Source of the DNA: CAG-826 sp964583155
GTDB lineage: Bacteria; Bacillota_I; Bacilli_A; RFN20; CAG-826
Direction of reading: 5' to 3'
Assembly (NCBI GenBank): GCA_964583155.1
Contig: CAZOUY010000001.1
Span: 124,001 to 188,000, forward strand
Length of the DNA stretch: 64,000 bases
Of the stretch, positions 8,679 to 16,776 are shown in pieces. Under the pieces are notes generated by a model. That model was not told where the DNA came from and ran no database searches. It saw only the letters and a list, made by a program, of their open reading frames with translations. Position 1 is the stretch's first letter; every line of letters begins with the position of its first letter. The position numbers and the translations under genes are program-made.

Positions 8679-9119
8679 ATGAAGAAGTGCCGGCGTTGTG
8701 GATCTTTATTACCTGATGACGCAACTTTTTGTACCGTTTGCAATATGGCAAATCCCTTTGATGTGGAAAAGAAAAAGACCGCCTATGATTTAACAATGGC
8801 TATTAATCCTTTAGAAAAGAATGCTGCCCTATATCGCGTAAAAAGTCGGAAAAAGCTTTTGCTTTATGCCTGGCTTCTTGGATTTACAGGTGTGCCTTTT
8901 AAATACCTCGGCTTTGCCAAAAAAGCCTTAATTTCCCTAGGAATCAGCGTTTTATTGGTGATTGCTTTGGTTTTACTTTGCTATTTTCTTATATCGAAAA
9001 ATTTTGTTTTTTGTCTTTTAAGCGCTTTAGCCGCGTTAGTAATCGTTAATGTTGTCTTAGGAATCTATTTTACGACGCATCCATCCTTAAAGGATAGCTT
9101 TGGGGAGTATCTTCGATAA
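8679..9119 (+). CDS. Zinc-ribbon membrane protein, unknown function
   Basis: 146 residues. ATG 8679 (MKKCRRCGSLL) has GAGG 8 bases upstream; ATG 8673 is too close to it. Residues 4-22 contain two CxxC pairs (CRRCGSLLPDDATFCTVC), a zinc ribbon of the kind found at the N-terminus of many Firmicute membrane proteins. Two hydrophobic segments follow in the second half (about residues 80-100 and 107-128). I do not recognise a specific family. It overlaps the rsmE start by one base (TAATG), so it is the lead gene of an operon with rsmE and mtaB; in Bacilli prmA commonly sits in this position, but this is not PrmA. Confidence 0.75.
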   Translation: MKKCRRCGSLLPDDATFCTVCNMANPFDVEKKKTAYDLTMAINPLEKNAALYRVKSRKKLLLYAWLLGFTGVPFKYLGFAKKALISLGISVLLVIALVLLCYFLISKNFVFCLLSALAALVIVNVVLGIYFTTHPSLKDSFGEYLR

Positions 9120-9841
9120 TGCAAAGATACTTTAGTGTTGAAAAGGATGGAAATGAAGCTCTAAGTGATAACGATCGTTTTCATCTGCTTCATGTTATGC
9201 GTTCTCGTGCCGGTGATCGCTTTGAATTGGTAGGGACCTCCGATATCAAATTGATGATTATTGATAGCGTAGAGCCCTTCTCATATCATATGGTATCTTC
9301 ACACCCTAAGCAAAAATGCCACCATCAGATAACGCTTTTATATTGCCTTCCCAAGGGTGATAAGCTCGATTTGGTGATTCAAAAGGCGACCGAGCTCGGC
9401 GCTTACGAGATGATTGGCCTTATTTCCAAAAGAACGATTGTGCGTTTAAATCAGCAAGATATTCAAAAGAAAAGCGTTCGTTACGAACGGATTATCAAGG
9501 AAGCGAGCGAGCAATGCTTTCGTGATGATGTTATGAAGTGGGGTGGCGTTTTTCCTTTTGAAGCGATAAAGGAATTCGCTTTTGATAAGAAATATATTGC
9601 GTATGAAGAAGAAAAAGGCTCGACACGCTCTTTTTTTCAAGAACTGGAATCGCTCAAGCCATCGGATCGAATTGCGATTTTAGTGGGCCCCGAAGGTGGC
9701 TTTGAAGAAAGCGAGGTCCGATTAGCGGAGGAGCATGGCTTTCTTCCGATTAGCTTAGGGAAGCGCATTTTACGAAGTGAAACCGCCGCTATTATGAGCG
9801 TTGGTCTTTTATCGTTTATATTGGAGCGTGATGATTCATGA
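9119..9841 (+). CDS. rsmE: 16S rRNA m3U1498 methyltransferase RsmE
   Basis: 240 residues. The N-terminal PUA-like part is followed by the SPOUT methyltransferase fold with its knot signature: LVGPEGGFEESEV (about residues 186-198) and LGKRILRSETA (about 212-222), which bind S-adenosylmethionine. RsmE methylates N3 of U1498 in the decoding region of 16S rRNA. The start codon overlaps the stop of the gene before, and its own TGA overlaps the mtaB ATG by 4 bases. dnaJ-(prmA)-rsmE-mtaB is a familiar Firmicute order. Confidence 0.95.
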   Translation: MQRYFSVEKDGNEALSDNDRFHLLHVMRSRAGDRFELVGTSDIKLMIIDSVEPFSYHMVSSHPKQKCHHQITLLYCLPKGDKLDLVIQKATELGAYEMIGLISKRTIVRLNQQDIQKKSVRYERIIKEASEQCFRDDVMKWGGVFPFEAIKEFAFDKKYIAYEEEKGSTRSFFQELESLKPSDRIAILVGPEGGFEESEVRLAEEHGFLPISLGKRILRSETAAIMSVGLLSFILERDDS

Positions 9842-11103
9842 GTCAGTGTTTTCATATTGTCACGCTTGGCTGTAAGGTCAATTCCTATGAATCGGAGGCT
9901 GTTCGCGAGGATTTGATAAAGCATGGCCTTCTTGAAGATGATCTCAATCCTGATGTCGTCATTATCAATACCTGCAGCGTGACTTCGGTGTCCGATCAAA
10001 AATCGCGACAAAAAATTCGTTCCTTAATCAAAAAATACCCGCAGGCGATCATGATTGTAATGGGCTGCTATTCGCAAATCGCGAGCAATACCGTGAAAGA
10101 TATCGAAGGCGTCGATATCGTCATCGGAACTTCCTATCGTCATCGCATTTGGGAACTCTTAAAGGAATTTCAAAAGAATCATCAGCCACTTTGTCTAATT
10201 GAAAAAAATAATCGCTCATTACCATATGAGGATTTAGAAATTTCCTTTTATCATGATAATACACGGGCTTTTTTAAAGATCGAAGATGGCTGCGACAATT
10301 TTTGCTCATATTGTATCATTCCCTATTCGCGTGGAGGAGTTCGTTCGCGTTCTCCCCAAAGAATCCTAGCCGAGGTCGATCGTTTAGTGGAGCATGGCTT
10401 CCAGGAGATTGTCTTAACGGGCATTCATACCGGGGGTTATGGAAAGGATCTTGAAAATTATCCCTTTAGTCAGCTGGTAGCCGATATTTTAGATCATAAT
10501 CATCAGCTGAAGCGTTTACGGATTTCCTCGATTGAAGAATCGGAAATTGATGATCGTTTGATATCTCTCATTCGGGATAATCCACGGATTGCTAGCCACT
10601 TACACATTCCTCTCCAATCGGGAAGTGAAGCGATCTTAAAAAGGATGAATCGAAAATACAATAAGGAGCATTTCTTAATGAAGCTCGAAAGAATCCGTCA
10701 AGCTCGTAAGGATATCGCTATTACGACCGATATCATAGTCGGCTTTCCCGGTGAAAGCGAAGAGGAGTTCCAAGAGACCCTGCAATTTGCCCGCGAATGC
10801 TCATTTGCAAATATCCATGTCTTTCCCTTTTCAAGCCGGAGCGGGACAGTCGCTAGTACTTTGAAGGATCAAGTCGATCCCGCAATAAAGAAGGAGCGTG
10901 TGAATCGCCTTTTGCAGCTAGCTAAAGAGCTAGAATCGCAGTATGAAGAATTATTTATCGGTCAAGAGGTGGAGGTGCTTTTTGAAGATTATGATCCGCT
11001 TACGAAAATTGCTCGCGGTCATACCTCCAATTATTTATTAGTTAGCCATCATAGCGATGTCGATCTCCACAATCAATTGAAACGCGTCATCTATTCGAAA
11101 TAA
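9838..11103 (+). CDS. mtaB: tRNA t6A37 methylthiotransferase MtaB
   Basis: 421 residues. The N-terminal UPF0004 domain starts TLGCKVNSYESEAVREDL, the form typical of the MtaB subfamily rather than MiaB. Radical SAM cluster cysteines are in DGCDNFCSYCIIPYSRGGVRSR (CxxxCxxC); the N-terminal domain supplies Cys residues for the second cluster. A TRAM domain forms the C-terminus. MtaB adds the 2-methylthio group to t6A37 of tRNAs reading ANN codons. It overlaps rsmE by 4 bases and ends before a clear terminator. Confidence 0.94.
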   Translation: MSQCFHIVTLGCKVNSYESEAVREDLIKHGLLEDDLNPDVVIINTCSVTSVSDQKSRQKIRSLIKKYPQAIMIVMGCYSQIASNTVKDIEGVDIVIGTSYRHRIWELLKEFQKNHQPLCLIEKNNRSLPYEDLEISFYHDNTRAFLKIEDGCDNFCSYCIIPYSRGGVRSRSPQRILAEVDRLVEHGFQEIVLTGIHTGGYGKDLENYPFSQLVADILDHNHQLKRLRISSIEESEIDDRLISLIRDNPRIASHLHIPLQSGSEAILKRMNRKYNKEHFLMKLERIRQARKDIAITTDIIVGFPGESEEEFQETLQFARECSFANIHVFPFSSRSGTVASTLKDQVDPAIKKERVNRLLQLAKELESQYEELFIGQEVEVLFEDYDPLTKIARGHTSNYLLVSHHSDVDLHNQLKRVIYSK

Positions 11104-11114
11104 GTCCTTCAAGA

Positions 11115-11148
11115 AATTGGAACACTTTTAGACAGTGTCCAATTTTTT
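11115..11148 (+). terminator. Terminator after mtaB
   Basis: AATTGGAACACT, loop TTTAGAC, AGTGTCCAATT with one bulged A, then a T run. It lies directly before the rpmF promoter. Confidence 0.85.
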
Positions 11149-11151
11149 ATG

Positions 11152-11180
11152 TTGACATTTATATTGCTCTTTTTTATACT
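11152..11180 (+). promoter_or_regulatory. rpmF promoter
   Basis: -35 TTGACA (11152-11157), 17-bp spacer, -10 TATACT (11175-11180). Near-consensus, as expected for a ribosomal protein gene. Confidence 0.88.
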
Positions 11181-11214
11181 AAACGAGGAAAAGAAAAAAA
11201 GGGGAGGATAAATC

Positions 11215-11532
11215 ATGGCAGTTCCATTTCGTCGGACTTCAAAAACCACAAAAAGAATGCGGAGAACGCATTTCAAATTAACGGTCACAGGTCTTGTCAC
11301 CTGCGCTAATTGCGGTGAGATGATCGTTTCCCATCGTGTTTGCCCACATTGCGGTTATTATGATGGAAAAGAGGTTGTTGCGACTGATAGTAAAAAACCG
11401 GTTGAAACCAAGACAACCAAGAAGAAAGCTCCAGTGAAAAAGGCCAAAAAAGCCGAAAAAGCTGAAAAAGCCGAAAAAAAGGCTAAAACTACTACTCGTA
11501 AGAGCAAAAAAGCCAAAACTGATGCCGAATAA
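11215..11532 (+). CDS. rpmF: Ribosomal protein bL32 with Lys/Ala-rich extension
   Basis: 105 residues; bL32 is normally about 60. The first 58 residues are a standard bL32 (AVPFRRTSKTTKRMRRTHFKL) with the zinc-binding pattern CANCGEM...CPHCG. The remaining 47 or so are almost only Lys, Ala, Glu and Thr, with AEK tripeptides repeated in tandem. The DNA there is a run of AAAGCCGAA-like 9-base units. Tail is presumably disordered and could contact rRNA; that is inference. Own promoter upstream and terminator downstream, so a single-gene unit. Confidence 0.95.
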   Translation: MAVPFRRTSKTTKRMRRTHFKLTVTGLVTCANCGEMIVSHRVCPHCGYYDGKEVVATDSKKPVETKTTKKKAPVKKAKKAEKAEKAEKKAKTTTRKSKKAKTDAE

Positions 11533-11560
11533 AAGAAGTCACAAATTGGACTTCTTTTTT
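11533..11560 (+). terminator. Terminator after rpmF
   Basis: AAGAAGTC, loop ACAAATTG, GACTTCTT running into a T tract. Confidence 0.88.
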
Positions 11561-11638
11561 TAATCAAAATTGATAATCATGACTTGGAAACATGATAAAT
11601 AAGTGATATGATGAATTTAGAAAGTGAGGACTTTTTAT

Positions 11639-12274
11639 ATGAATTATAATAAATTAATCGATCATACGTGTCTTAAACCCGATGCTTCAATCGAAGATAT
11701 TGAAAAGCTATGCTTAGAGGCGAAACAATACGACTTTATGAGTGTTTGTGTCAATCCTTCTTTCATTCCTCTTTGTGTCAAATTGCTGAAGGGGAGCGAT
11801 GTTAAGGTTTGTACGGTTATTGGTTTCCCCTTAGGGGCGACTTTAAAAAACGCCAAAGTAGCGGAAACAAAAGAAGCTGTAGCGGAAGGTGCGGATGAGA
11901 TAGATATGGTGATCAACATTTCACAGCTCAAGGCAGGAAATGATGAATATGTCTATCAGGAAATCAGAGACATTCGTAAGGCCTGCAAGGACAAGGTTTT
12001 AAAGGTCATCCTAGAGACCTGTCTATTGACCGATGAAGAAATCGTAAGGGCTTCCTTATTATCCGTTAAAGCCGGGGCCGATTTTGTGAAAACCTCGACC
12101 GGATTTTCCACCGGAGGAGCGACCGTTGAAGCCGTGAAATTAATGCGACAGACCGTCGGCGATCAATGCGGCGTCAAGGCAAGTGGTGGGGTCCGAACTC
12201 ATGAGGATTTATTAAAAATGGTGGAAGCCGGTGCCAATCGGATCGGAACAAGCTCCGGACCTAAAATCATCTAA
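11639..12274 (+). CDS. deoC: Deoxyribose-phosphate aldolase
   Basis: 211 residues, class I aldolase. ATG 11639 has GAGGA 8 bases upstream; a GTG at 11624 overlaps that site and is less likely. LIDHTCLKPDA at the start, EIDMVINI, and the Schiff-base lysine in FVKTSTGFSTGGAT are all in place, with ASGGVRTHED near the end. It splits 2-deoxyribose-5-phosphate to acetaldehyde and glyceraldehyde-3-phosphate in deoxynucleoside salvage. With cdd (16.4 kb) and deoB (46.1 kb) this gives three parts of a nucleoside breakdown route, though they are not one operon. I see no hairpin terminator in the 200 bp after it. Confidence 0.96.
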   Translation: MNYNKLIDHTCLKPDASIEDIEKLCLEAKQYDFMSVCVNPSFIPLCVKLLKGSDVKVCTVIGFPLGATLKNAKVAETKEAVAEGADEIDMVINISQLKAGNDEYVYQEIRDIRKACKDKVLKVILETCLLTDEEIVRASLLSVKAGADFVKTSTGFSTGGATVEAVKLMRQTVGDQCGVKASGGVRTHEDLLKMVEAGANRIGTSSGPKII

Positions 12275-12439
12275 GATTAACAAGCTTATATTTAGGGGCA
12301 TGATCCTGATGATCCGCTTTAACTGATGGATTAAGCTACTTTTGAAGATGGAAAATGCGCTTTTGCTGTTTTTCTATCGTCGAACCTTAATTTTTTAGCG
12401 TTATTGCCCCATTTTTTGCGCAAAAAAACCACAAAGATG

Positions 12440-12468
12440 TTGATTTTCTTTCGCATAATGTATATAAT
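12440..12468 (+). promoter_or_regulatory. rpsU promoter
   Basis: -35 TTGATT (12440-12445), 17-bp spacer, -10 TATAAT (12463-12468). The preceding 12275-12439 has no gene or hairpin I can support. Confidence 0.82.
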
Positions 12469-12511
12469 TTTATCGGAAAAAGCTAAATGAGCTTGAAAAG
12501 GAGGGAAAAGA

Positions 12512-12685
12512 ATGCCAAAAACAGTCGTTCGCGAAAACGAGTCTCTTGACGATGCATTACGTCGTTTTAAAAGACAAGTTAATAAGGCTGGAACCCTTGC
12601 TGAAGCTCGTAAGCGGGAATTCTATTTAAAACCTGGCGTCCGTCGTAAACTCAAATCTGAGCAAGCACGCCGCAAATCTTATTAA
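12512..12685 (+). CDS. rpsU: Ribosomal protein bS21
   Basis: 57 residues: starts MPKTVVRENESLDDALRRFK and ends with a basic tail ARRKSY, the normal bS21 length and composition. Strong ribosome site AAGGAGGG at 12498-12505. bS21 sits near the anti-Shine-Dalgarno end of 16S rRNA and helps initiation. It keeps its usual Bacilli place ahead of yqfC-yqfD although a phosphatase gene now intervenes (yqeY, often next, is absent here). Confidence 0.97.
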   Translation: MPKTVVRENESLDDALRRFKRQVNKAGTLAEARKREFYLKPGVRRKLKSEQARRKSY

Positions 12686-12686
12686 T

Positions 12687-12713
12687 AAAAACGGATTCAT
12701 ATCCGTTTTTTTT
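12687..12713 (+). terminator. Terminator after rpsU
   Basis: AAAAACGGAT, loop TCAT, ATCCGTTTTTTTT. Confidence 0.88.
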
Positions 12714-12797
12714 ATGAAAAATTCGCCTATTTTTTCATTAGCTAATTTGCAAACAAGCATTTTTTTATTATGATATAAGAAAGGGGAGGTGATGAAG

Positions 12798-13493
12798 GTG
12801 ATTTATTATCCTATCGATAATATGATGAATTTCCGGGATATCGCTTTGTGGAAAACAAAGGATGGTAAATTCATTCAACCCTATATCTTTTTAAGAAGTG
12901 ATCGCCCTAACGATGATAGCGTTACCCTTCCTTTATTTTTAAAGGAGCATCAGATCTTTGATGTTATTGATTTACGGACGGATCGGGTTGTAAATAAATA
13001 CCCTAATCCCTTGAAAAATCTGGAGTTTATCAATTATCATCACTTGCCACTTGAAGAAGGGAGCACCATTTCCTTAAAAGCGATGCCGGTCGGAGAGTTA
13101 TATTTACGGATGATCGAGCATCGGGAAACCTTTAAGGCGATCTTTGATATTCTCGCTACCGCTCCGAGTGGAGTCCTAGTGCATTGCACGGCCGGTAAGG
13201 ATCGAACCGGGGTAGTGATGGCAATTTTATTAGAAATGATCGGAGTGGATGAAGAAACAATAATTTCCGATTACTCCCTTTCAACGCCTATTTTATCGAT
13301 TACCGGCCCGATTTATCAAAAAACACATCCGAATTTTTGGCAATTCGTCGGCGAATCGAATCCGGATTACATGCGGTATTTTTTGAAGAAATTTCATGAA
13401 AAATACAATTCAGCAGAGCATTATTTAAGAGAAATCGGAGTCAGTGAAGAGCATATTGAACTAATTCGTGCGAAGGCCTTGCGGCATGATTAG
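12798..13493 (+). CDS. Tyrosine/serine protein phosphatase (DSP-like)
   Basis: 231 residues from GTG 12798, which has GGGAGG 8 bases upstream; ATG 12792 and GTG 12789 are alternatives but too close to that site. The active-site loop is VHCTAGKDRTGVV (Cys in HCxAGKDRTG, about residues 130-142), and the N-terminal NFRDI...LRSDRP pattern is that of the Tyr_phosphatase_3 family, whose members hydrolyse phosphotyrosine or phosphoinositide-like substrates. The substrate cannot be read from sequence. It sits alone between the rpsU terminator and yqfC. Not part of the standard Bacilli neighbourhood, so probably gained or relocated. Confidence 0.85.
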   Translation: MIYYPIDNMMNFRDIALWKTKDGKFIQPYIFLRSDRPNDDSVTLPLFLKEHQIFDVIDLRTDRVVNKYPNPLKNLEFINYHHLPLEEGSTISLKAMPVGELYLRMIEHRETFKAIFDILATAPSGVLVHCTAGKDRTGVVMAILLEMIGVDEETIISDYSLSTPILSITGPIYQKTHPNFWQFVGESNPDYMRYFLKKFHEKYNSAEHYLREIGVSEEHIELIRAKALRHD

Positions 13494-13537
13494 TTCTTTT
13501 TTTTCATTATGAGCCATATTTTTTATTGGTGATATTG

Positions 13538-13747
13538 ATGTTTATCTATGAAAATGGCGTTTTAAAAGTTTATTATTACCGCACGTTGACGAGAATTGAT
13601 CCTCATGAAATAGTCATCTATTATTCCCAATATAATCTTTTAATCGAAGGTCAAAATCTTTCTTTGTCCTTTTTTGAGAAGGATGAACTTCATATCATCG
13701 GCGAAATAGTCAATATCAAAATGGAGCATAAAAATGAGAAGAAATAG
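13538..13747 (+). CDS. yqfC: YqfC-like sporulation protein
   Basis: 69 residues from ATG 13538; only a weak GGTGAT site precedes it. The pattern IVIYYSQYNLLIEGQNLSLSFFEKDELHIIGEIVNI matches the YabP/YqfC beta-rich fold (a conserved N/G-x-L-x-I-x-G core). The call rests on this plus direct overlap with yqfD, the invariant partner in spore formers. It is shorter than B. subtilis YqfC (about 93 residues). In Bacillus the pair is made in the mother cell under SigE and is needed at stage IV. Confidence 0.75.
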   Translation: MFIYENGVLKVYYYRTLTRIDPHEIVIYYSQYNLLIEGQNLSLSFFEKDELHIIGEIVNIKMEHKNEKK

Positions 13748-14663
13748 AGAACGTTATTCGATTCATATTTATGATCCATCGCAGGCCTTATCGCGCTTAA
13801 AGGCCGCGAATATCCCGGTTTATAATTTTCGTAAGGTCGAAGAATATGTCTATGAATTTGAAACGCTTCCGCGATCGGAAAAAAAGATTAAGGCGATATT
13901 TGAGGACGCGATATTAATAAAAAAACTCGGTCCCTATTCGATTTTATACAATCTTTGGCATCGGAAGACGGCATTGGTGGCGCTTATTATCAGCAGTCTA
14001 TGCTTTTTTTCCTTATCATCAAGAATATACGATATTAATATTAATGGCAATTCGCGAATTCTCACCGCGCGTATTGCCCAGCAATTGGATAAATTAGGAA
14101 TCACTAAATATACTCATAAGCCGAGCTATGAGAAGCTTTTAGAGTATGAGAAGCGGCTTAAAGATATCTTCTATGAGGATATTGAATTTTTGGAAGTGCG
14201 TCTTATTGGTGTCAATCTAAAGGTAAATTATACGAAACGTCGCGATAGTGTGACTTTGCCGAGTAAAACCACGGCGAAATATGCGACCAAAAAAGGGATA
14301 ATCGATCATTTTGTCGTTTCAAGCGGCGAGATAATGGTGAAGGAAAATCAATATGTTCAAGAGGGAACCCTCCTGATTAATGATCGCTTGCTGACTCCGA
14401 ATGGTGAAGAAATCATCGTTGGAGCGGAAGGGGAGGTCTATGCGTGGACATGGACCGTGGTCGATTTGACGATGAAGGTCACATCGCAAAATGAGGAAAG
14501 TGAAATCATGTCCTCGATGCTTGATGAGGCAGAAATGCTCGTGGCCAGTGGCTTTTATAAGGAAGAAAGAATTGAAAAGGCGATCATTCTTTCCTTTCAA
14601 ATAGCGGATAACATAGCGTCTATGAAGGTTCATTTCACTTGCCTAGAGGACATTGCAAACTAG
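13734..14663 (+). CDS. yqfD: Sporulation stage IV protein YqfD
   Basis: 309 residues; B. subtilis YqfD is near 400, so this is a short form. One membrane segment at about 80-98 (TALVALIISSLCFFSLSS) is followed by ININGNSRILTARIAQQL, then GVNLKVNYTKR and TTAKYATKKGIIDHFVVSSGEIMVKENQYVQEGTLLI, the characteristic YqfD core that resembles an HlyD-like biotinyl-lipoyl fold. The ATG overlaps yqfC by 14 bases. Downstream in Bacillus come phoH and pgpH; here the next gene is a C39-peptidase protein. Confidence 0.9.
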   Translation: MRRNRERYSIHIYDPSQALSRLKAANIPVYNFRKVEEYVYEFETLPRSEKKIKAIFEDAILIKKLGPYSILYNLWHRKTALVALIISSLCFFSLSSRIYDININGNSRILTARIAQQLDKLGITKYTHKPSYEKLLEYEKRLKDIFYEDIEFLEVRLIGVNLKVNYTKRRDSVTLPSKTTAKYATKKGIIDHFVVSSGEIMVKENQYVQEGTLLINDRLLTPNGEEIIVGAEGEVYAWTWTVVDLTMKVTSQNEESEIMSSMLDEAEMLVASGFYKEERIEKAIILSFQIADNIASMKVHFTCLEDIAN

Positions 14664-14703
14664 GAAAAACCCATTTTCTTTCATAAGTATATTAGGAGGA
14701 CTT

Positions 14704-15843
14704 ATGAAAGATTTTATTAAGCAATTATATGGAGATGATTGTGGATTCGCTTCTTTGAAAATGGTCCTGGCTTCGCAATTTCATAATCCCGATTATCTTT
14801 ATATCACCAATCCAAAAGCTAAGGGAAGCTACAATCTTTATGAACTGATCAGCGAAGGAAAAAAATGGGGAGTGGAGTTAAGGGGTTATCAATTATCTGA
14901 TTTTGAAAATTTAACCTTCCCAATGATTGCATTATTAAAGGAAAATGAGCGTTATCATTATGTTGTCGTCGATAAACGCCATAAAAACATGTTTTTTCTT
15001 CGTGATGCGGGAAATCGAAAAAGAAAAATACCGGTCGAAAAGTTCCAAGACGTCTTCAGTGGATACGCTCTTTTTGTTTCGAAAGCGCACGAGATAAGAA
15101 AGCCGCGCAATGCCTTTACATCTTTTCCAAAAGCCTTTTTAATGGTAGGGCTTCTCATTAATAGCCTGATCATCATCATTTGTGCCTGGCTTTATCAGCC
15201 TAATCCCTTTTTATATATTATTCTTTTCAGCTTTACTTTTTTCTTGCAGCTACTGATCAAGGGCTGGCAAATCCATCTTTTAAAAAAGAGAATATCCTTT
15301 TATTATCAAAAAGCGGAGATAAGTCAAAGCGAGTTTCAGCATTTTATAATATTGCTCAAAGAGAAGGTGGCACTTCCTTTCGTTTTTATAGAAAAAATAT
15401 TGATTTGTGGCCTTCTTTTCGGTGTTTTTTTCAAGAATCATCTATCGCTTTTTAGCGCGATGACGATCGTTTTTAGTGTTCTTTTAAAGGAACTCATGAT
15501 ACGGCTTCAAAGAAAGCAGCATATTTCTTTGGCACTCATAGAATCCGAATTATTTTATATTTCCTATCAGGAGCGTCTTCCTAAATTAGCCATCTTCTAT
15601 AAAAAGCTTTTGCACTTTCTTTTTTCGAAAGCTATCATTGATTGGGCCATCTATATTCTCATGGCGCTTTTAACGCTCATAAATCTTTATTTAAATAATG
15701 ATTTTTCCTTATCGCATTTCGTAATTGTATGCGGAGCCTCTTTGATCGCGTTTACGACATTGGAGCAGTGCTTAAAATCGGGCGTTGACCTCGCATCATG
15801 GCGATACGATATGCTCAAAATTCAAAATGATTTCCGGATATAA
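14704..15843 (+). CDS. C39 peptidase with ABC-exporter-like membrane domain, no ATPase
   Basis: 379 residues from ATG 14704 (AGGAGGACTT just upstream). Residues 1-125 form a peptidase C39 domain as in bacteriocin exporters: Gln7 (oxyanion), Cys13 in DDCGFASLKMV, His85 in RYHYVVV and Asp101 in RDAG, so the triad is complete. Six hydrophobic segments follow (near 144-164, 168-188, 234-252, 256-275, 305-325, 333-352), spaced like one exporter membrane domain. The protein then stops: there is no Walker A, ABC signature or following ATPase gene. Known PCATs cut leader peptides after Gly-Gly and export them. I infer either a membrane-tethered protease or a split transporter. No precursor peptide is visible nearby. 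Confidence 0.8.
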   Translation: MKDFIKQLYGDDCGFASLKMVLASQFHNPDYLYITNPKAKGSYNLYELISEGKKWGVELRGYQLSDFENLTFPMIALLKENERYHYVVVDKRHKNMFFLRDAGNRKRKIPVEKFQDVFSGYALFVSKAHEIRKPRNAFTSFPKAFLMVGLLINSLIIIICAWLYQPNPFLYIILFSFTFFLQLLIKGWQIHLLKKRISFYYQKAEISQSEFQHFIILLKEKVALPFVFIEKILICGLLFGVFFKNHLSLFSAMTIVFSVLLKELMIRLQRKQHISLALIESELFYISYQERLPKLAIFYKKLLHFLFSKAIIDWAIYILMALLTLINLYLNNDFSLSHFVIVCGASLIAFTTLEQCLKSGVDLASWRYDMLKIQNDFRI

Positions 15844-15913
15844 GAAAAAGAAGAAAATAATATATTTTTATACGCAAAAATGCTAACATTATGTTGTAAA
15901 GTAGGTGTTTGGC

Positions 15914-16378
15914 ATGGAAATGATTTTTGAAAATGAATGTGATGAGGAATTCGATCGCTATGAAGAAGTTTTTCATGATCTAGCGCTATATACACTGCGA
16001 CTATTGCAAAAAAATGAAAATATTTCCTTGGAAGTCAACCTCGTTTCGCAAGAAACTATCCATGAGATAAATCGGGAATATCGTTCCATCGATCGTCCTA
16101 CCGATGTGATTAGCTTTGCCTTTTTAGATGAAATGCAGGGAGAAATACCGATTAAAAGCGATGATGTGATGATTCTATTAGGGGAAATTCTTATTTCCGT
16201 AACGCAAGCGCGTCTCCAATCGCTTCAATATGGTCATTCTTTGCACCGGGAATTGTGTTTTTTATTTGTCCATGGTATGCTACATCTTCTTGGATACGAT
16301 CATCAAACACCCGATGAAGAGAAAATTATGTTCGATTTACAGGAAAAAATATTAAAAGAGAAGGAGATATTACGATGA
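15914..16378 (+). CDS. ybeY: Endoribonuclease YbeY
   Basis: 154 residues from ATG 15914 (TAGGTG upstream; a GTG at 15905 is inside that site). The zinc motif HGMLHLLGYDH (about residues 118-128) is exact. RPTDVISFAF, the other family hallmark, is at about 58-67. YbeY is a metal-dependent RNase in 16S rRNA 3' maturation and ribosome quality control. The stop overlaps the cdd start. In the standard order phoH and pgpH precede it and dgkA follows; all three are missing here. Confidence 0.96.
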   Translation: MEMIFENECDEEFDRYEEVFHDLALYTLRLLQKNENISLEVNLVSQETIHEINREYRSIDRPTDVISFAFLDEMQGEIPIKSDDVMILLGEILISVTQARLQSLQYGHSLHRELCFLFVHGMLHLLGYDHQTPDEEKIMFDLQEKILKEKEILR

Positions 16379-16776
16379 ATAGAGATTTATTAATAGATGA
16401 GGCGAAGAAGGCGCGCCAAAAAGCCTATACTCCGTATTCCAACTTCCAAGTGGGGGCTGCCATCCTATGCCGTGATGGCCGGATTTTTCATGGGGCGAAT
16501 ATCGAAAATGCCAGTTATCCATTATGTATGTGTGCTGAAAGAAACGCCTTATATCACGCATATATGAATGGCTATCATAAGGAGGATTTTGTCGCTTTGG
16601 CCCTCATCGGTGATACCGATGATGTCATTACTCCTTGTGGGGCCTGTCGCCAAGTGATTCAGGAGCTTTTTCCTAAGGATGCCGTCATCTATATGGCGAA
16701 TCTTCATGGCAAAGTGCAAGAAACCAATATCATGGAATTATTACCTTTTGCCTTCGATTCTGAGGATTTAAAATGA
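16375..16776 (+). CDS. cdd: Cytidine deaminase
   Basis: 133 residues, the small tetrameric form. The zinc site is CAERNALY (Cys53, with the catalytic Glu in the AE pair) and PCGACRQ (two Cys); substrate loop FQVGAAI and NIENASYPLCMCAE are present. It converts cytidine and deoxycytidine to uridine and deoxyuridine in salvage. ATG overlaps the ybeY TGA; its own TGA overlaps the era ATG. Standard Bacilli position. Confidence 0.97.
   Translation: MNRDLLIDEAKKARQKAYTPYSNFQVGAAILCRDGRIFHGANIENASYPLCMCAERNALYHAYMNGYHKEDFVALALIGDTDDVITPCGACRQVIQELFPKDAVIYMANLHGKVQETNIMELLPFAFDSEDLK

Noticed and set aside
12374..12384. CGTCGAA near 12378 and GGTCGAA near 813 as Spo0A boxes
   Set aside because: Each misses a conserved base and neither is placed at a recognisable promoter.
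12275..12439. Gene or small RNA between deoC and rpsU
   Set aside because: No frame with a ribosome site and no stable hairpin with T tract; left unannotated.
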